A stretch of DNA of 64,000 nucleotides from Lachnospiraceae bacterium. GTDB taxonomy: Bacteria; Bacillota; Clostridia; Lachnospirales; Lachnospiraceae. Made by a program: the position numbers and the translations under genes. The DNA lies in contig CAJTCY010000009.1 in NCBI GenBank assembly GCA_910575075.1, forward strand, positions 62,001-126,000. Reading direction: 5' to 3'. The stretch's first letter is position 1; each line of letters opens with the position of its first letter. Positions 34,384 through 42,328 of the stretch are shown piece after piece. The notes under the pieces were generated by a model. It ran no database searches. It was given only the letters and a program-made list of their open reading frames with translations, and was not told where the DNA came from.

Positions 34384-34651
34384 CCTTCGGTTCTCCTTTC
34401 AAATCGGACAGCCACAGCATGACTTCTCCTATTGCAGAAATATTCAATTCATAATAGACAAAATTTTTTTCTCTTTGTTCATATACCAGATCTGCCTTTT
34501 TTAATATACCCAGGTGGTATGATATCGTTGCGCCAGTCATGTTGAAATGACTTCCGATTTCTCCAGCCGACATTCGTCCTTGTCTCAGTAAAATCAGGAT
34601 TTCACGTCTCACTGTGTCGGACAGCGCTTTAAATGTTTCCGCAAATCCCAT
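34361..34651 (-). CDS. sdpR: ArsR-family autorepressor (SdpR-like)
   Basis: 96 residues with a winged helix: FKALSDTVRREILILLRQGR, MSAGEIGSHFNMTGATISYHLGILKKADLV. No metal-binding Cys pair is present, in line with SdpR rather than metal-sensing ArsR. AGGAGG-like GGAGGT precedes the ATG. It overlaps the SdpI gene by 23 bases. In Bacillus subtilis SdpR represses sdpRI and is captured at the membrane by SdpI when the SDP peptide is bound. A matching promoter and palindromic operator lie at 34670-34723. Confidence 0.85.
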   Translation of the reverse strand: MGFAETFKALSDTVRREILILLRQGRMSAGEIGSHFNMTGATISYHLGILKKADLVYEQREKNFVYYELNISAIGEVMLWLSDLKGEPKDGKIEKA

Positions 34652-34669
34652 GTGTGTACCTCCAATTGG

Positions 34670-34723
34670 TATTTAGAATTATTTCTAAATACTATTATAC
34701 GGTATGGGAGGGGATTTTGTCAA
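34670..34723 (-). promoter_or_regulatory. sdpRI promoter with overlapping palindromic operator
   Basis: On the minus strand TTGACA (34718-34723), 18 bases, TATAAT (34694-34699) is a near-perfect SigA promoter. Directly downstream, over the expected start point, lies the palindrome TATTTAGAATT-ATTTCTAAATA (34670-34691) with one mismatch, a typical ArsR-type operator position. Confidence 0.75.
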
Positions 34724-34759
34724 ATAGTAATTAGGGTTATTACGAAATATGGATGATGA

Positions 34760-34788
34760 TTGACGCACAGCAAAGAAACACTTATAAT
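34760..34788 (+). promoter_or_regulatory. prfB promoter
   Basis: TTGACG, 17 bases, TATAAT, 36 bases before the prfB start codon. Confidence 0.8.
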
Positions 34789-34824
34789 GAAAATCAGAAA
34801 TAAAGAAAAGAAAGAGGTGACACG

Positions 34825-35947
34825 ATGGTTGAATTAGACCAGTTCAAAACAACTTTGAACGCATACAAAGAACCACTAGTGGAAGTGAGGGATTCACTTT
34901 GACCTGGCTAACAAAGAACAGAGAATCCAGGAATTAGAACGAGAGATGGAGGCTCCGGATTTCTGGGATGACACAGAGATTTCCCAGATGAAAATGAAGG
35001 AACTGAAAAGTTTGAAAGACGATGTGGAGACTTACGCTCATTTGGCAGAACAGTATGAGGATATCGAGACGCTGCTGGAGATGGGATATGAGGAAAATGA
35101 CGCCACATTGATTCCGGAAATTCAGGAGACACTTGAGGAATTTGAAGAAACTTTTGAAAATATTCGGATTAAAACCCTGCTGTCTGGAGAATACGACGGG
35201 GAAAATGCGATCCTTTCTCTCCATGCAGGCGCTGGAGGGACGGAGTCCTGTGACTGGAACAGTATGCTGTTCCGTATGTATAAGCGCTGGGCAGAAGATA
35301 AGGGGTTTACAGTGGAAGTACTCGATTCACTGGACGGTGATGAGGCAGGTATTAAGTCCATTACGTTTGAGGTTCAGGGAGAGAATGCATACGGCTATCT
35401 GAAATCTGAGAAAGGCGTGCACCGTCTGGTGCGGATTTCACCCTTTAACGCGGCAGGAAAGCGGCAGACTTCCTTTGCCTCCTGTGACGTAATGCCGGAT
35501 ATCGAAAAAGATCTCGATATTGAAATTAAGGAAGACGAGCTTCGCATTGATACCTACCGCTCCAGCGGAGCAGGAGGGCAGCATATCAATAAGACTTCTT
35601 CCGCTATCCGAATTACCCATCTTCCCACCGGAATCGTGGTTCAGTGCCAGAATGAACGCTCTCAGCATATGAATAAAGATAAAGCAATGCAGATGCTGAA
35701 AGCAAAGCTGTACCTTTTAAAACAAGAAGAAAATGAGAAAAAGGCGGCAGATATCCGAGGGGAAGTTACCGAGATCGGCTGGGGCAACCAGATCCGCTCT
35801 TATGTGATGCAGCCTTACACTATGGTAAAAGATCACCGCACCAACGCGGAAACAGGAAATGTAGACAGTGTTATGGATGGAAAACTTGATTTGTTCATCA
35901 ACGCTTATTTGAAGTGGAAGAGCCTTTCTGGAACACAGCCGCAATAG
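34825..35947 (+). CDS. prfB: Peptide chain release factor 2, with programmed +1 frameshift
   Basis: RF2 releases proteins at UGA and UAA. The first 25 codons start at ATG 34825 (MVELDQFKTTLNAYKEPL...) and run to an in-frame TGA at 34900-34902. Reading continues in the +1 frame from GAC at 34901 (DLANKEQRIQEL), giving about 373 residues. The stop-recognition tripeptide SPF is in RISPFNAAGK and the catalytic GGQ in SGAGGQHINKTSSAIRI. AAAGAGGTGA precedes the start. The frameshift makes synthesis depend on low RF2, the classic autoregulation. A gene caller would start it too late, at about 34946. Confidence 0.96.
34885..34903 (+). promoter_or_regulatory. RF2 autoregulatory +1 frameshift site
   Basis: GTGAGGGATTCACTTTGAC: the slippery CTT TGA C with an upstream AGGG that can act as an internal Shine-Dalgarno. 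The E. coli site has AGGGGGT at a shorter distance, so this stimulator is a weaker version. Confidence 0.9.
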
Positions 35948-36112
35948 AAGGAAAGGAATTATCTTGTAAATTCATCCGTCACAACAGGGAAAATTCCCAG
36001 AGAAATATATAATTCCCAGACAGTACTCATTCTTCCGGCGGGCGCAGCGCAGTTCACAGAGGGGCTGGCGGGCGAACTTCCGGCGGGGGAAGCGTAAAAT
36101 TTAAAAAAGTGG

Positions 36113-36141
36113 TTGCATAACAAAAACAAATGTGCTAATAT
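36113..36141 (+). promoter_or_regulatory. Promoter of the ACT-domain/hom operon
   Basis: TTGCAT, 17 bases, TAATAT, with extended -10 TG. The -10 lies within the left arm and loop of the inverted repeat at 36125-36167. Confidence 0.7.
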
Positions 36142-36167
36142 CTTTGCAGTGAGCACATTTGTTTTTT
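36125..36167 (+). terminator. Inverted repeat overlapping the promoter: terminator or operator
   Basis: AACAAATGTGCT (36125-36136) and AGCACATTTGTT (36152-36163) are perfect 12-base arms followed by T's. For transcripts from prfB it would form a terminator. For transcripts starting here the left arm is not transcribed, so it could instead be a two-site operator around the -10 and start point. In 35948-36112, between prfB and the promoter, nothing else was recognised. Confidence 0.65.
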
Positions 36168-36192
36168 GTAGACAAACAAACCGGAGGCAGTT

Positions 36193-36636
36193 ATGGAGGA
36201 AAAGACAAAATATTTTGTTTTAAAAAAGAAGGCTGTTCCAGAGGTATTATTAAAAGTGGTGGAGGCTAAGAAACTTTTAGAATCAGGACGTGCTGAGTCT
36301 GTACAGGAAGCGGCAGAACTGGTTAATATCAGCCGAAGCTCTTTTTATAAATATAAGGATGATATTTTTCCATTTCATGACAATGCCAAGGGAAAGACCA
36401 TCACAATGGTGATTCAGATGGATGACGAGCCGGGATTATTATCTCTGGTGCTTCAGATTGTAGCGGATTACCATGCGAATATTCTGACTATTCATCAGAG
36501 TATTCCGGTAAACGGAATTGCGTCCCTTACCCTGAGTGTGGATGTGCTGCCAGATACAAAAAATGTGTCTCAGATGGTGGAAAATATTGAGCAGCAGGAA
36601 GGGATTCATTATTTAAAAATATTAGCCAGGGAGTGA
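36193..36636 (+). CDS. ACT-domain regulator, UPF0735/PheB family
   Basis: 147 residues. The N-terminal part (about 1-60) has a helix-turn-helix-like segment (SVQEAAELVNISRSSFYKYKDDIFPF in two parts); the C-terminal ACT domain (about 68-147) has ITMVIQMDDEPGLLSLVLQI and NGIASLTLSVDV. ACT domains usually bind amino acids, so it is a likely amino-acid-responsive regulator. It lies 4 bases before homoserine dehydrogenase in one operon, which points to threonine or methionine control. Older names such as PheB are not supported by biochemistry here. Confidence 0.85.
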   Translation: MEEKTKYFVLKKKAVPEVLLKVVEAKKLLESGRAESVQEAAELVNISRSSFYKYKDDIFPFHDNAKGKTITMVIQMDDEPGLLSLVLQIVADYHANILTIHQSIPVNGIASLTLSVDVLPDTKNVSQMVENIEQQEGIHYLKILARE

Positions 36637-36640
36637 GAAC

Positions 36641-37843
36641 ATGATTAAAATAGCGATTTTAGGTTATGGAACCATAGGTTCTGGTGTGGTGGAAGTGCTG
36701 AACACCAACAGTGAGAGTATCGCCAAACGTGCAGGTGATGAGATTGAAGTCAAATATATTCTGGATCTTCGGGATTTTCCAGGGGACCCGATGGAGGACA
36801 AGGTTATTCACGATTACGATGTGATTGCAAAAGATCCTGAGGTTCAGGTAGTAGTGGAAGCAATGGGCGGTGTGGAGCCGGCCTATACGTTTGTAAAGCG
36901 CGCGCTTCTTGCAGGTAAGAATGTGACAACTTCCAACAAGGCGCTGGTGGCAAAACATGGGGCAGAACTGATTGCCATTGCCAGGGAGCAGAGTATTAAT
37001 TTCCTGTTTGAAGCAAGTGTGGGAGGCGGTATCCCGATTATCCGCCCCTTGAATTCTTCACTTACGGCAGATGAGATTGAAGAGATTACCGGCATTTTAA
37101 ACGGTACCACCAATTATATGCTGAGCAAAATGACATTTGAGGGACTGGAATTTGACGATGTGTTAAAAGACGCACAGTCCAGGGGTTATGCGGAAGCAGA
37201 TCCTACTGCAGACATAGAGGGTTATGACGCCTGCCGGAAGATTGCCATTCTGACCTCACTGGTATGCGGACAGCAGGTGGATTTTGAAGATATTTATACC
37301 GAGGGAATTACTAAGATCACTGCGGACGATATCAAGTACGCCCAAGTGATGGGAAGAGTAATCAAACTTCTTGCCACCAGCAGGAAGACGGAAGAGGGCT
37401 ATTGTGCGATGGTTGCGCCCTTTATGCTGTCACAGCAGCATCCCCTTTACAGCGTAAATGATGTGTTCAACGCTATTTTTGTACATGGCAATGTATTAGG
37501 AGACGCCATGTTTTATGGCAGCGGCGCAGGAAAACTTCCTACAGCCAGCGCTGTGGTAGCGGATATTGTAGATATCGCAAAACATCTGCACAAAAATATA
37601 TTGATTTCCTGGAGTTCCGGGAAAATGGATCTGGTGGATAAGAGAAAGGTACAGAGCCGTTTCTTTGTGCGTGCGGCAGAAGGGCAGGAACAGGTGAAGG
37701 CGGTATTTTCAGAGGCAGAGTTCGTGGAAGTGCCCGGAATTACTGGAGAGACGGGATTTCTGACCGGGGTCATGACTGAAGAAGCTTTTGAAGAGAAAGC
37801 GGCAGCATTAAAGGACATCAGACAGAGAATTCGTGTAGTATAG
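36641..37843 (+). CDS. hom: Homoserine dehydrogenase
   Basis: 400 residues. Reduces aspartate semialdehyde to homoserine, the branch to threonine and methionine. NAD(P)-binding IAILGYGTIGSGVVEVL, VEAMGGVEPA, TSNKALVAKHG, FEASVGGGIPIIRPL, the signature GILNGTTNYMLSKM and the catalytic-region AQSRGYAEADPTADIEGYDA are all present. The C-terminal part is short with only a partial ACT-like fold; the separate ACT protein just upstream may supply regulation. The spacing to the next gene is 15 bases. Confidence 0.97.
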   Translation: MIKIAILGYGTIGSGVVEVLNTNSESIAKRAGDEIEVKYILDLRDFPGDPMEDKVIHDYDVIAKDPEVQVVVEAMGGVEPAYTFVKRALLAGKNVTTSNKALVAKHGAELIAIAREQSINFLFEASVGGGIPIIRPLNSSLTADEIEEITGILNGTTNYMLSKMTFEGLEFDDVLKDAQSRGYAEADPTADIEGYDACRKIAILTSLVCGQQVDFEDIYTEGITKITADDIKYAQVMGRVIKLLATSRKTEEGYCAMVAPFMLSQQHPLYSVNDVFNAIFVHGNVLGDAMFYGSGAGKLPTASAVVADIVDIAKHLHKNILISWSSGKMDLVDKRKVQSRFFVRAAEGQEQVKAVFSEAEFVEVPGITGETGFLTGVMTEEAFEEKAAALKDIRQRIRVV

Positions 37844-37858
37844 AGAGGGTCAGAGAAA

Positions 37859-39061
37859 ATGAAATATGTGATTGTGCTTGGTGACGGAATGGCAGACCGT
37901 CCGCTGGAAGAACTGCAGGGCATGACGCCTTTGGAGTATGCCAAAACGCCTAATATGGATAAACTTGCGGCAGCAGGAGAAATAGGAATGGTACATACCA
38001 TTCCAGATGGAATGTCGCCGGGAAGTGATACGGCAAATCTGTCTGTTCTGGGGTATGATCCTAACATTTATTATTCTGGGCGTTCTCCTCTGGAGGCACT
38101 GAGCATTGGTGTGGATATGAAGCCTACCGATGTTTCTCTGCGCTGTAATTTGGTAACGCTCTCCGAGGAAGAGGAAAAATATGAGGACAGGAAGATCTTA
38201 GACCACAGTTCCGGGGAAATCTCCACAAGTGACGCAGCAGTGCTGCTGGAGGCAGTGAGAAAAGAACTGGAAACAGATATTTATAAATTTTATGTAGGCA
38301 CCAGTTATCGTCACCTTCTAATCTGGGACCAGGGGAAGGTCATGGAGCTGACACCGCCTCATGATGTGTTGGGACAGGCAGTTGGCCAGTATTTGCCAGA
38401 GGATGAAATTCTTCGTGGAATGATGAAGAAGAGTTATGATGTTCTGGCAAATCATCCAATTAACATAGAACGGAAAAAGCAGGGATTAAATCCGGCAAAT
38501 TCCTGCTGGTTCTGGGGCGCCGGAACCAGGCCGGCGCTGTCTTCCTTCCAGGAAAAGACAGGGCTGTCAGGCGCTATGATATCTGCCGTAGATTTGCTGA
38601 AAGGAATAGCAGTGGGAGCGTCTATGAGGAATATTTTGGTTGAAGGAGCCAATGGCGGACTGCACACGAATTATGAAGGCAAGGCACAGGCTGCTGTGGA
38701 TGTATTGACAAAGGAAAATTATGATTTTGTCTATATTCATGTGGAGGCTCCTGATGAGATGGGGCATCAGGGCAGTGTGGAGAAGAAGGTGCAGGCGATC
38801 GAATATTTGGATGAGCGTGTGATAGCGCCTGTCAAATCAGGTTTGGAGCAGGCAGGCGAACCGTTCCGTATGCTGGTTATGCCAGATCATCCTACCCCCA
38901 TTAGCATCCGCACTCATACGGCAGATGATGTGCCCTATCTGCTCTATGACAGCACCAAGATTGAGAGTAATGCCTGGAAATATAATGAGAAGGAAGCAGC
39001 CCAGTCTGGAAACCGTATTGCCAAAGGCTGTGAAATGATTGACTATCTTATTGGAAAATAG
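37859..39061 (+). CDS. ApgM-family phosphoglycerate mutase-like protein, proposed homoserine kinase
   Basis: 400 residues of the alkaline phosphatase superfamily, archaeal-type cofactor-independent phosphoglycerate mutase branch. Motifs are VIVLGDGMADRPLEELQG, GMSPGSDTANLSVLGYDP (with the phosphoryl-carrying Ser), PALSSFQEKTGLSGAMIS and VMPDHPTPISIRTHT (metal ligands). The members next to homoserine dehydrogenase were named a proposed homoserine kinase (TIGR02535). Here it follows hom at 15 bases and no GHMP-type thrB is seen, which supports that role; mutase activity is the alternative. Terminator at 39073. Confidence 0.88.
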   Translation: MKYVIVLGDGMADRPLEELQGMTPLEYAKTPNMDKLAAAGEIGMVHTIPDGMSPGSDTANLSVLGYDPNIYYSGRSPLEALSIGVDMKPTDVSLRCNLVTLSEEEEKYEDRKILDHSSGEISTSDAAVLLEAVRKELETDIYKFYVGTSYRHLLIWDQGKVMELTPPHDVLGQAVGQYLPEDEILRGMMKKSYDVLANHPINIERKKQGLNPANSCWFWGAGTRPALSSFQEKTGLSGAMISAVDLLKGIAVGASMRNILVEGANGGLHTNYEGKAQAAVDVLTKENYDFVYIHVEAPDEMGHQGSVEKKVQAIEYLDERVIAPVKSGLEQAGEPFRMLVMPDHPTPISIRTHTADDVPYLLYDSTKIESNAWKYNEKEAAQSGNRIAKGCEMIDYLIGK

Positions 39062-39072
39062 AAAAATCCTGC

Positions 39073-39112
39073 AAAGGTACTGAGATCTGTATTCAGATAG
39101 CAGTACCTTTTT
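39073..39112 (+). terminator. Intrinsic terminator after the apgM-like gene
   Basis: AAAGGTACTG pairs with CAGTACCTTT; the loop itself contains ATCTG/CAGAT. A T run follows. Confidence 0.85.
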
Positions 39113-39129
39113 GTTGGCAATATACTGGC

Positions 39130-39203
39130 AATTGAGAAACAAATATATTATTATGTAGTTTTATGGAAAACTTGTTAGTATTATGGTAAAATTGAGAAAC
39201 AAA
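39130..39203 (+). repeat. 14-bp direct repeats before the AbiH gene
   Basis: AATTGAGAAACAAA occurs at 39130-39143 and again at 39190-39203, exactly 60 bases apart, in AT-rich DNA upstream of the AbiH start. No clear promoter could be placed in this stretch. Confidence 0.55.
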
Positions 39204-39276
39204 GAGTAAAGCACAACGCAGAGGATGATATCTCTCAGGAAGTATACAAATTGATTTGAAAGGGGACCAAAGAACG

Positions 39277-40311
39277 ATGAATATTACTTTTTTAATTGGT
39301 AATGGATTCGATATTAATTTAGGGCTAAATACAAAATATTCGGATTTTTATCCATATTTTATTGAAAAGTCAACAGAAACAAATATGATAAGAGCATGGT
39401 TGGAAGAAGATGAATTATTGTGGGCAGATTTAGAAGCGCAGCTAGGAGAAAAACTAGAAAATGTGAAAGAAAATGAAAAAGAAAATTTTTATCAAGATAA
39501 GGCAGAATTAGATCGATTGCTCTTAGAGTATCTGGAACAAGAACAGGGAAGAATATCCATTCAAAATAAAGAACAGGAAGTAGCAGATGTATTTGCAAAA
39601 AGTTTGAATGAATATGATAAAGAGCTTAGAGAAGTGGAACAAAAATCTATTCAATCAACGTACAATACATATAGTAAAGATGTCTTTATGTATTGTTTTA
39701 TCTGCTTTAATTATACAAATACATTGGATCAGATTGTAGATATAACTCGTAAATTGAAATCACCGATAGCAACGCATCAATTTTATGGTAATAATAAAAA
39801 TCATTTCTTAGGTACGGTGTTACATGTTCATGGTACGCTCAATGAAGAGATGATTTTAGGAGTGAACGATGAGGAACAGGTAAATAACGTTTCTTTGAGG
39901 GCAGATGAGGAATTTTTAGATATTTTTATAAAAAGAAGGATGAATGATGAGATTGGGCAAGGAAAGACAGAGCGTGCGCAAGAATTGATGGATGAAAGCC
40001 ATGTTATTTGTATATTTGGAATGTCTCTTGGAGGTACAGATAAGATGTGGTGGGAAAAATTAATTGATTGGTTGATTGCCTCGAAAGACAATAAGCTTGT
40101 GATTTATTATAAAGGCTTTGAAGAGCAGCTGGATAAAAGACTTCCTGCTAATACAATCCGCTTAGATAGACGATTGAAACAGGAAGTATTGGAAAAGGGA
40201 GGAGCCGATATGAAAAACCCTGATATAGATGAAATAAAGAAAAGAATTTTCATTTCTTATAATGCCAATATATTTAATTTTAATGAGGCAGGGATTGTGT
40301 GTCCGTTTTAA
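39277..40311 (+). CDS. abiH: AbiH-family abortive infection protein
   Basis: 344 residues from the ATG at 39277 with GAAAGGGGA upstream (a TTG at 39256 is rejected). The opening ITFLIGNGFDINLGLNTKYSDFYPYF is the signature of AbiH (PF14253), a lactococcal phage-exclusion family; CFNYTNTLDQI, HVHGTLNEEMILGVND and IFGMSLGGTDKMWWEKL are further family blocks. The mechanism is not established. The gene is visibly more AT-rich than its neighbours, with AAA, ATA and TTA codons favoured, and stands alone, which suggests acquisition by transfer. It lies where a BlaI/MecI repressor would be expected before the broken BlaR1 gene. Confidence 0.88.
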   Translation: MNITFLIGNGFDINLGLNTKYSDFYPYFIEKSTETNMIRAWLEEDELLWADLEAQLGEKLENVKENEKENFYQDKAELDRLLLEYLEQEQGRISIQNKEQEVADVFAKSLNEYDKELREVEQKSIQSTYNTYSKDVFMYCFICFNYTNTLDQIVDITRKLKSPIATHQFYGNNKNHFLGTVLHVHGTLNEEMILGVNDEEQVNNVSLRADEEFLDIFIKRRMNDEIGQGKTERAQELMDESHVICIFGMSLGGTDKMWWEKLIDWLIASKDNKLVIYYKGFEEQLDKRLPANTIRLDRRLKQEVLEKGGADMKNPDIDEIKKRIFISYNANIFNFNEAGIVCPF

Positions 40312-40349
40312 ACAGAAGATGTTTCTCTGAAAAAAATGAGGAATGACGT

Positions 40350-41164
40350 ATGGAAAATTTGTTTATACAGATATTCAATATGGGCGTTGCAGCAGGGTGG
40401 CTGATTCTTGCGGTTCTGCTGCTGAGGTGTATTCTGAGAAATATGCCGAAAAATATGCGCTGTATTTTGTGGGGATACGGCTGAGCTGCCCCAAAGCATG
40501 TGTATTGCTGACAATTTACTGGTTTCATCCTCTCTGCTGGGCGGCTTACTGGATGTTCTGCAAAGACCTGGATACTCTTGCGTTAGGGGAAGCTAATCTG
40601 TAAAAAAGGGTGCGGAATGTGCTGAATGATAAGAGACCAGTACCTTGGAAAATGGCGGTTGCTTTTGTGGTTTGTGTGGCAGTGGCAGTATGCTTTTTAA
40701 CGAATCCCAGGGAGGAATTGTTTGGTTATCGTTATATGGTGGAAAATGTCACCTATTATGCACCGGTTTATTCTGATTTGTCTGTGCCGCAGGCATCTTC
40801 TGTATTCTGTCTGACAAAGGGCAGCAGTCTGGTAAAAAAAGAAAAGAACCAAAATGAAATATATGTTCAGGGGAGCGTCTCAAAAATAACGTTAACCAAT
40901 GATAATTTTGACCAATATATTCTTGAAAATTTTGCAGGGCGGGATACAGTAAAAGAAATTTCGGATATGCTTAGAAAAGAAAACGATAAAACCTGGCTGG
41001 TGGAAGAGGCAGAAGGGATCAATGATGCGTTCTACTATATTTTACAGCAGAAAAATGGAGATATCTATCTATGTTATGGGTATAACAATGGTTCTGAGAA
41101 AGACGATTCTGTCATCGGCTGGATTTTTAAAATTGTAAAGAGTGATAAAATTGGGAAAAAGTAA
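40350..41164 (+). pseudogene. Broken BlaR1/MecR1-type M56 sensor protease gene
   Basis: From ATG 40350 the start of a BlaR1-like protein is readable (MENLFIQIFNMGVAAGW, LAVLLLRCILRNMPKNM) but stops at a TGA near 40482. A shifted frame continues with RLSCPKA and then jumps to LLTIYWFHPLCWAAYWMFCKDL, a segment that normally comes after the HExxH motif. The whole central part, including the zinc site, is deleted. The C-terminal part (40610-41164; VPWKMAVAFVVCVAVAVCFL then an extracellular region) is open. The product cannot be a protease. The last segment might still be expressed from a GTG at 40610. Confidence 0.8.
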
Positions 41165-41184
41165 TAAAAAAGAAATATCAGGAA

Positions 41185-41631
41185 TTAAAGGGATAAATTG
41201 GCTGCCTCTAACAGATCAATATTCCATATAATCAGCAGCAGGTTCTTTATGAAAAAGTTGACAATCACAATTCCAAGGGCAGCCCAGATATAAATATCCC
41301 TGTATTTCATGCCGATTTTAATCCGGTGCCTGGAGATACGTTCTATGGACTGGCTGACAAGGAACCATCCGCCTACGGCTGCCGTATAGATTACCAGAGG
41401 ATGGCAGACAAAGGAGGCAGCTAATTTTCCATGAAAAAGCGCCCATACAGCCCGGGTGCCGCCGCATCCAGGGCAGTAGATTCCAAACGTGCTGTTTACC
41501 AGACAGGGCAGCAGCAGTTTGGAAAATGGGAGAGGAAAGATCTGGTACATCAGTCCCATAGTACATCCGATAGCGATCAGGGACCAGCCGATATAAAATA
41601 ATGCAGTTTCTTCTTTTTCACGTTGTCTCAT
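41185..41631 (-). CDS. DUF2752 membrane protein
   Basis: 148 residues with about three membrane helices and the DUF2752 signature GIYCPGCGGTRAVWALFHGK (CPxCGxTR). Function unknown; the Cys pair could bind a metal or be redox active. It is transcribed from a near-perfect promoter (TTGACA, 17 bases, TATACT on the minus strand) that overlaps the promoter of the divergent DUF4157 gene. In other genomes DUF2752 genes often lie near DUF4190 and DUF975-type membrane genes; both occur within 4 kb here. Confidence 0.85.
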   Translation of the reverse strand: MRQREKEETALFYIGWSLIAIGCTMGLMYQIFPLPFSKLLLPCLVNSTFGIYCPGCGGTRAVWALFHGKLAASFVCHPLVIYTAAVGGWFLVSQSIERISRHRIKIGMKYRDIYIWAALGIVIVNFFIKNLLLIIWNIDLLEAANLSL

Positions 41632-41677
41632 AAAATCATCCTCTATTCTGTATTAAACGATTCGGTTATTTCCATAT

Positions 41678-41728
41678 AGTATAATAGGTGTCACCTTATT
41701 TGTCAAAACAAAAAATCTGTGTTATAAT
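41678..41728. promoter_or_regulatory. Overlapping divergent promoters
   Basis: Plus strand: TTGTCA (41700-41705), 17 bases, TATAAT (41723-41728) with extended TG, for the DUF4157 gene. Minus strand: TTGACA (41701-41706), 17 bases, TATACT (41678-41683), for DUF2752. The two -35 boxes use the same seven bases, so the promoters should exclude each other. Confidence 0.75.
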
Positions 41729-41753
41729 GCCACTAAGAAAAGGGGGGAAGAGT

Positions 41754-42308
41754 GTGAGGCAGGCAGTTATCTGTAAGAAAATAGATAAAGAGAAGGTTTC
41801 TTTTGGCAAAAAGGCTGTATCAGAGATTGTAAACAGCAGACAGAATAGCCTAAACTGTCTGCAAAATTCTGAAGGGTTTGGAACTTTTTTTTATAAAAGA
41901 GATCGTATGGAAGCGTTACAGAATGTGGTGCAGAAAAATCATACAGGATTACCAGATGAGCTGAAAGCAGGGGTAGAGAAATTGTCTGGTATCAGCCTGG
42001 ATGATGTGAAAGTCCATTATAACTCTTCAAAACCTGCGCAGTTTCAAGCACTGGCTTATACGCAGGGAACAGAGATACATGTAGCAAGGGGACAGGAAAA
42101 ACATCTTGCTCACGAGGCATGGCATGTGATTCAGCAGAAACAGGGACGTGTGAGGGCAAATGTGCAGATGTGGGGAATGGATATCAATGACGACAGAAAT
42201 CTGGAGCGTGAAGCAGACATCATGGGTCAAAAAGCGGAATGTTCGGGGTTTGCAGACCGATTCAAAGGGAGATATAATACTGCGGAAGTGAATTGTTTGA
42301 CCGAGTAA
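41754..42308 (+). CDS. Stand-alone DUF4157 HExxH protein
   Basis: 184 residues from a GTG at 41754 preceded by AGGGGGG. The first 60 residues are basic and unfeatured. The DUF4157 core covers about 68-155: GLPDELKAGVEKLSGISLDD, VKVHYNSSKPAQFQALAYTQ, then LAHEAWHVIQQKQGRV with the zinc motif HEAWH, and later the Glu in LEREADIMG as probable third ligand. DUF4157 is a metallopeptidase-like domain common in polymorphic toxins and eCIS-associated effectors. Here it has no toxin or delivery domain and no signal peptide. The ribosome site and promoter are strong, so it is probably expressed. Confidence 0.85.
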   Translation: MRQAVICKKIDKEKVSFGKKAVSEIVNSRQNSLNCLQNSEGFGTFFYKRDRMEALQNVVQKNHTGLPDELKAGVEKLSGISLDDVKVHYNSSKPAQFQALAYTQGTEIHVARGQEKHLAHEAWHVIQQKQGRVRANVQMWGMDINDDRNLEREADIMGQKAECSGFADRFKGRYNTAEVNCLTE

Positions 42309-42328
42309 AGAGACTGGAGGAATCATTT

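Noticed and set aside
39277-40311. Start of a prophage or larger defence island around AbiH
   Set aside because: No integrase, capsid, restriction or other defence genes adjoin it; neighbours are core metabolism and a decayed BlaR1 gene.
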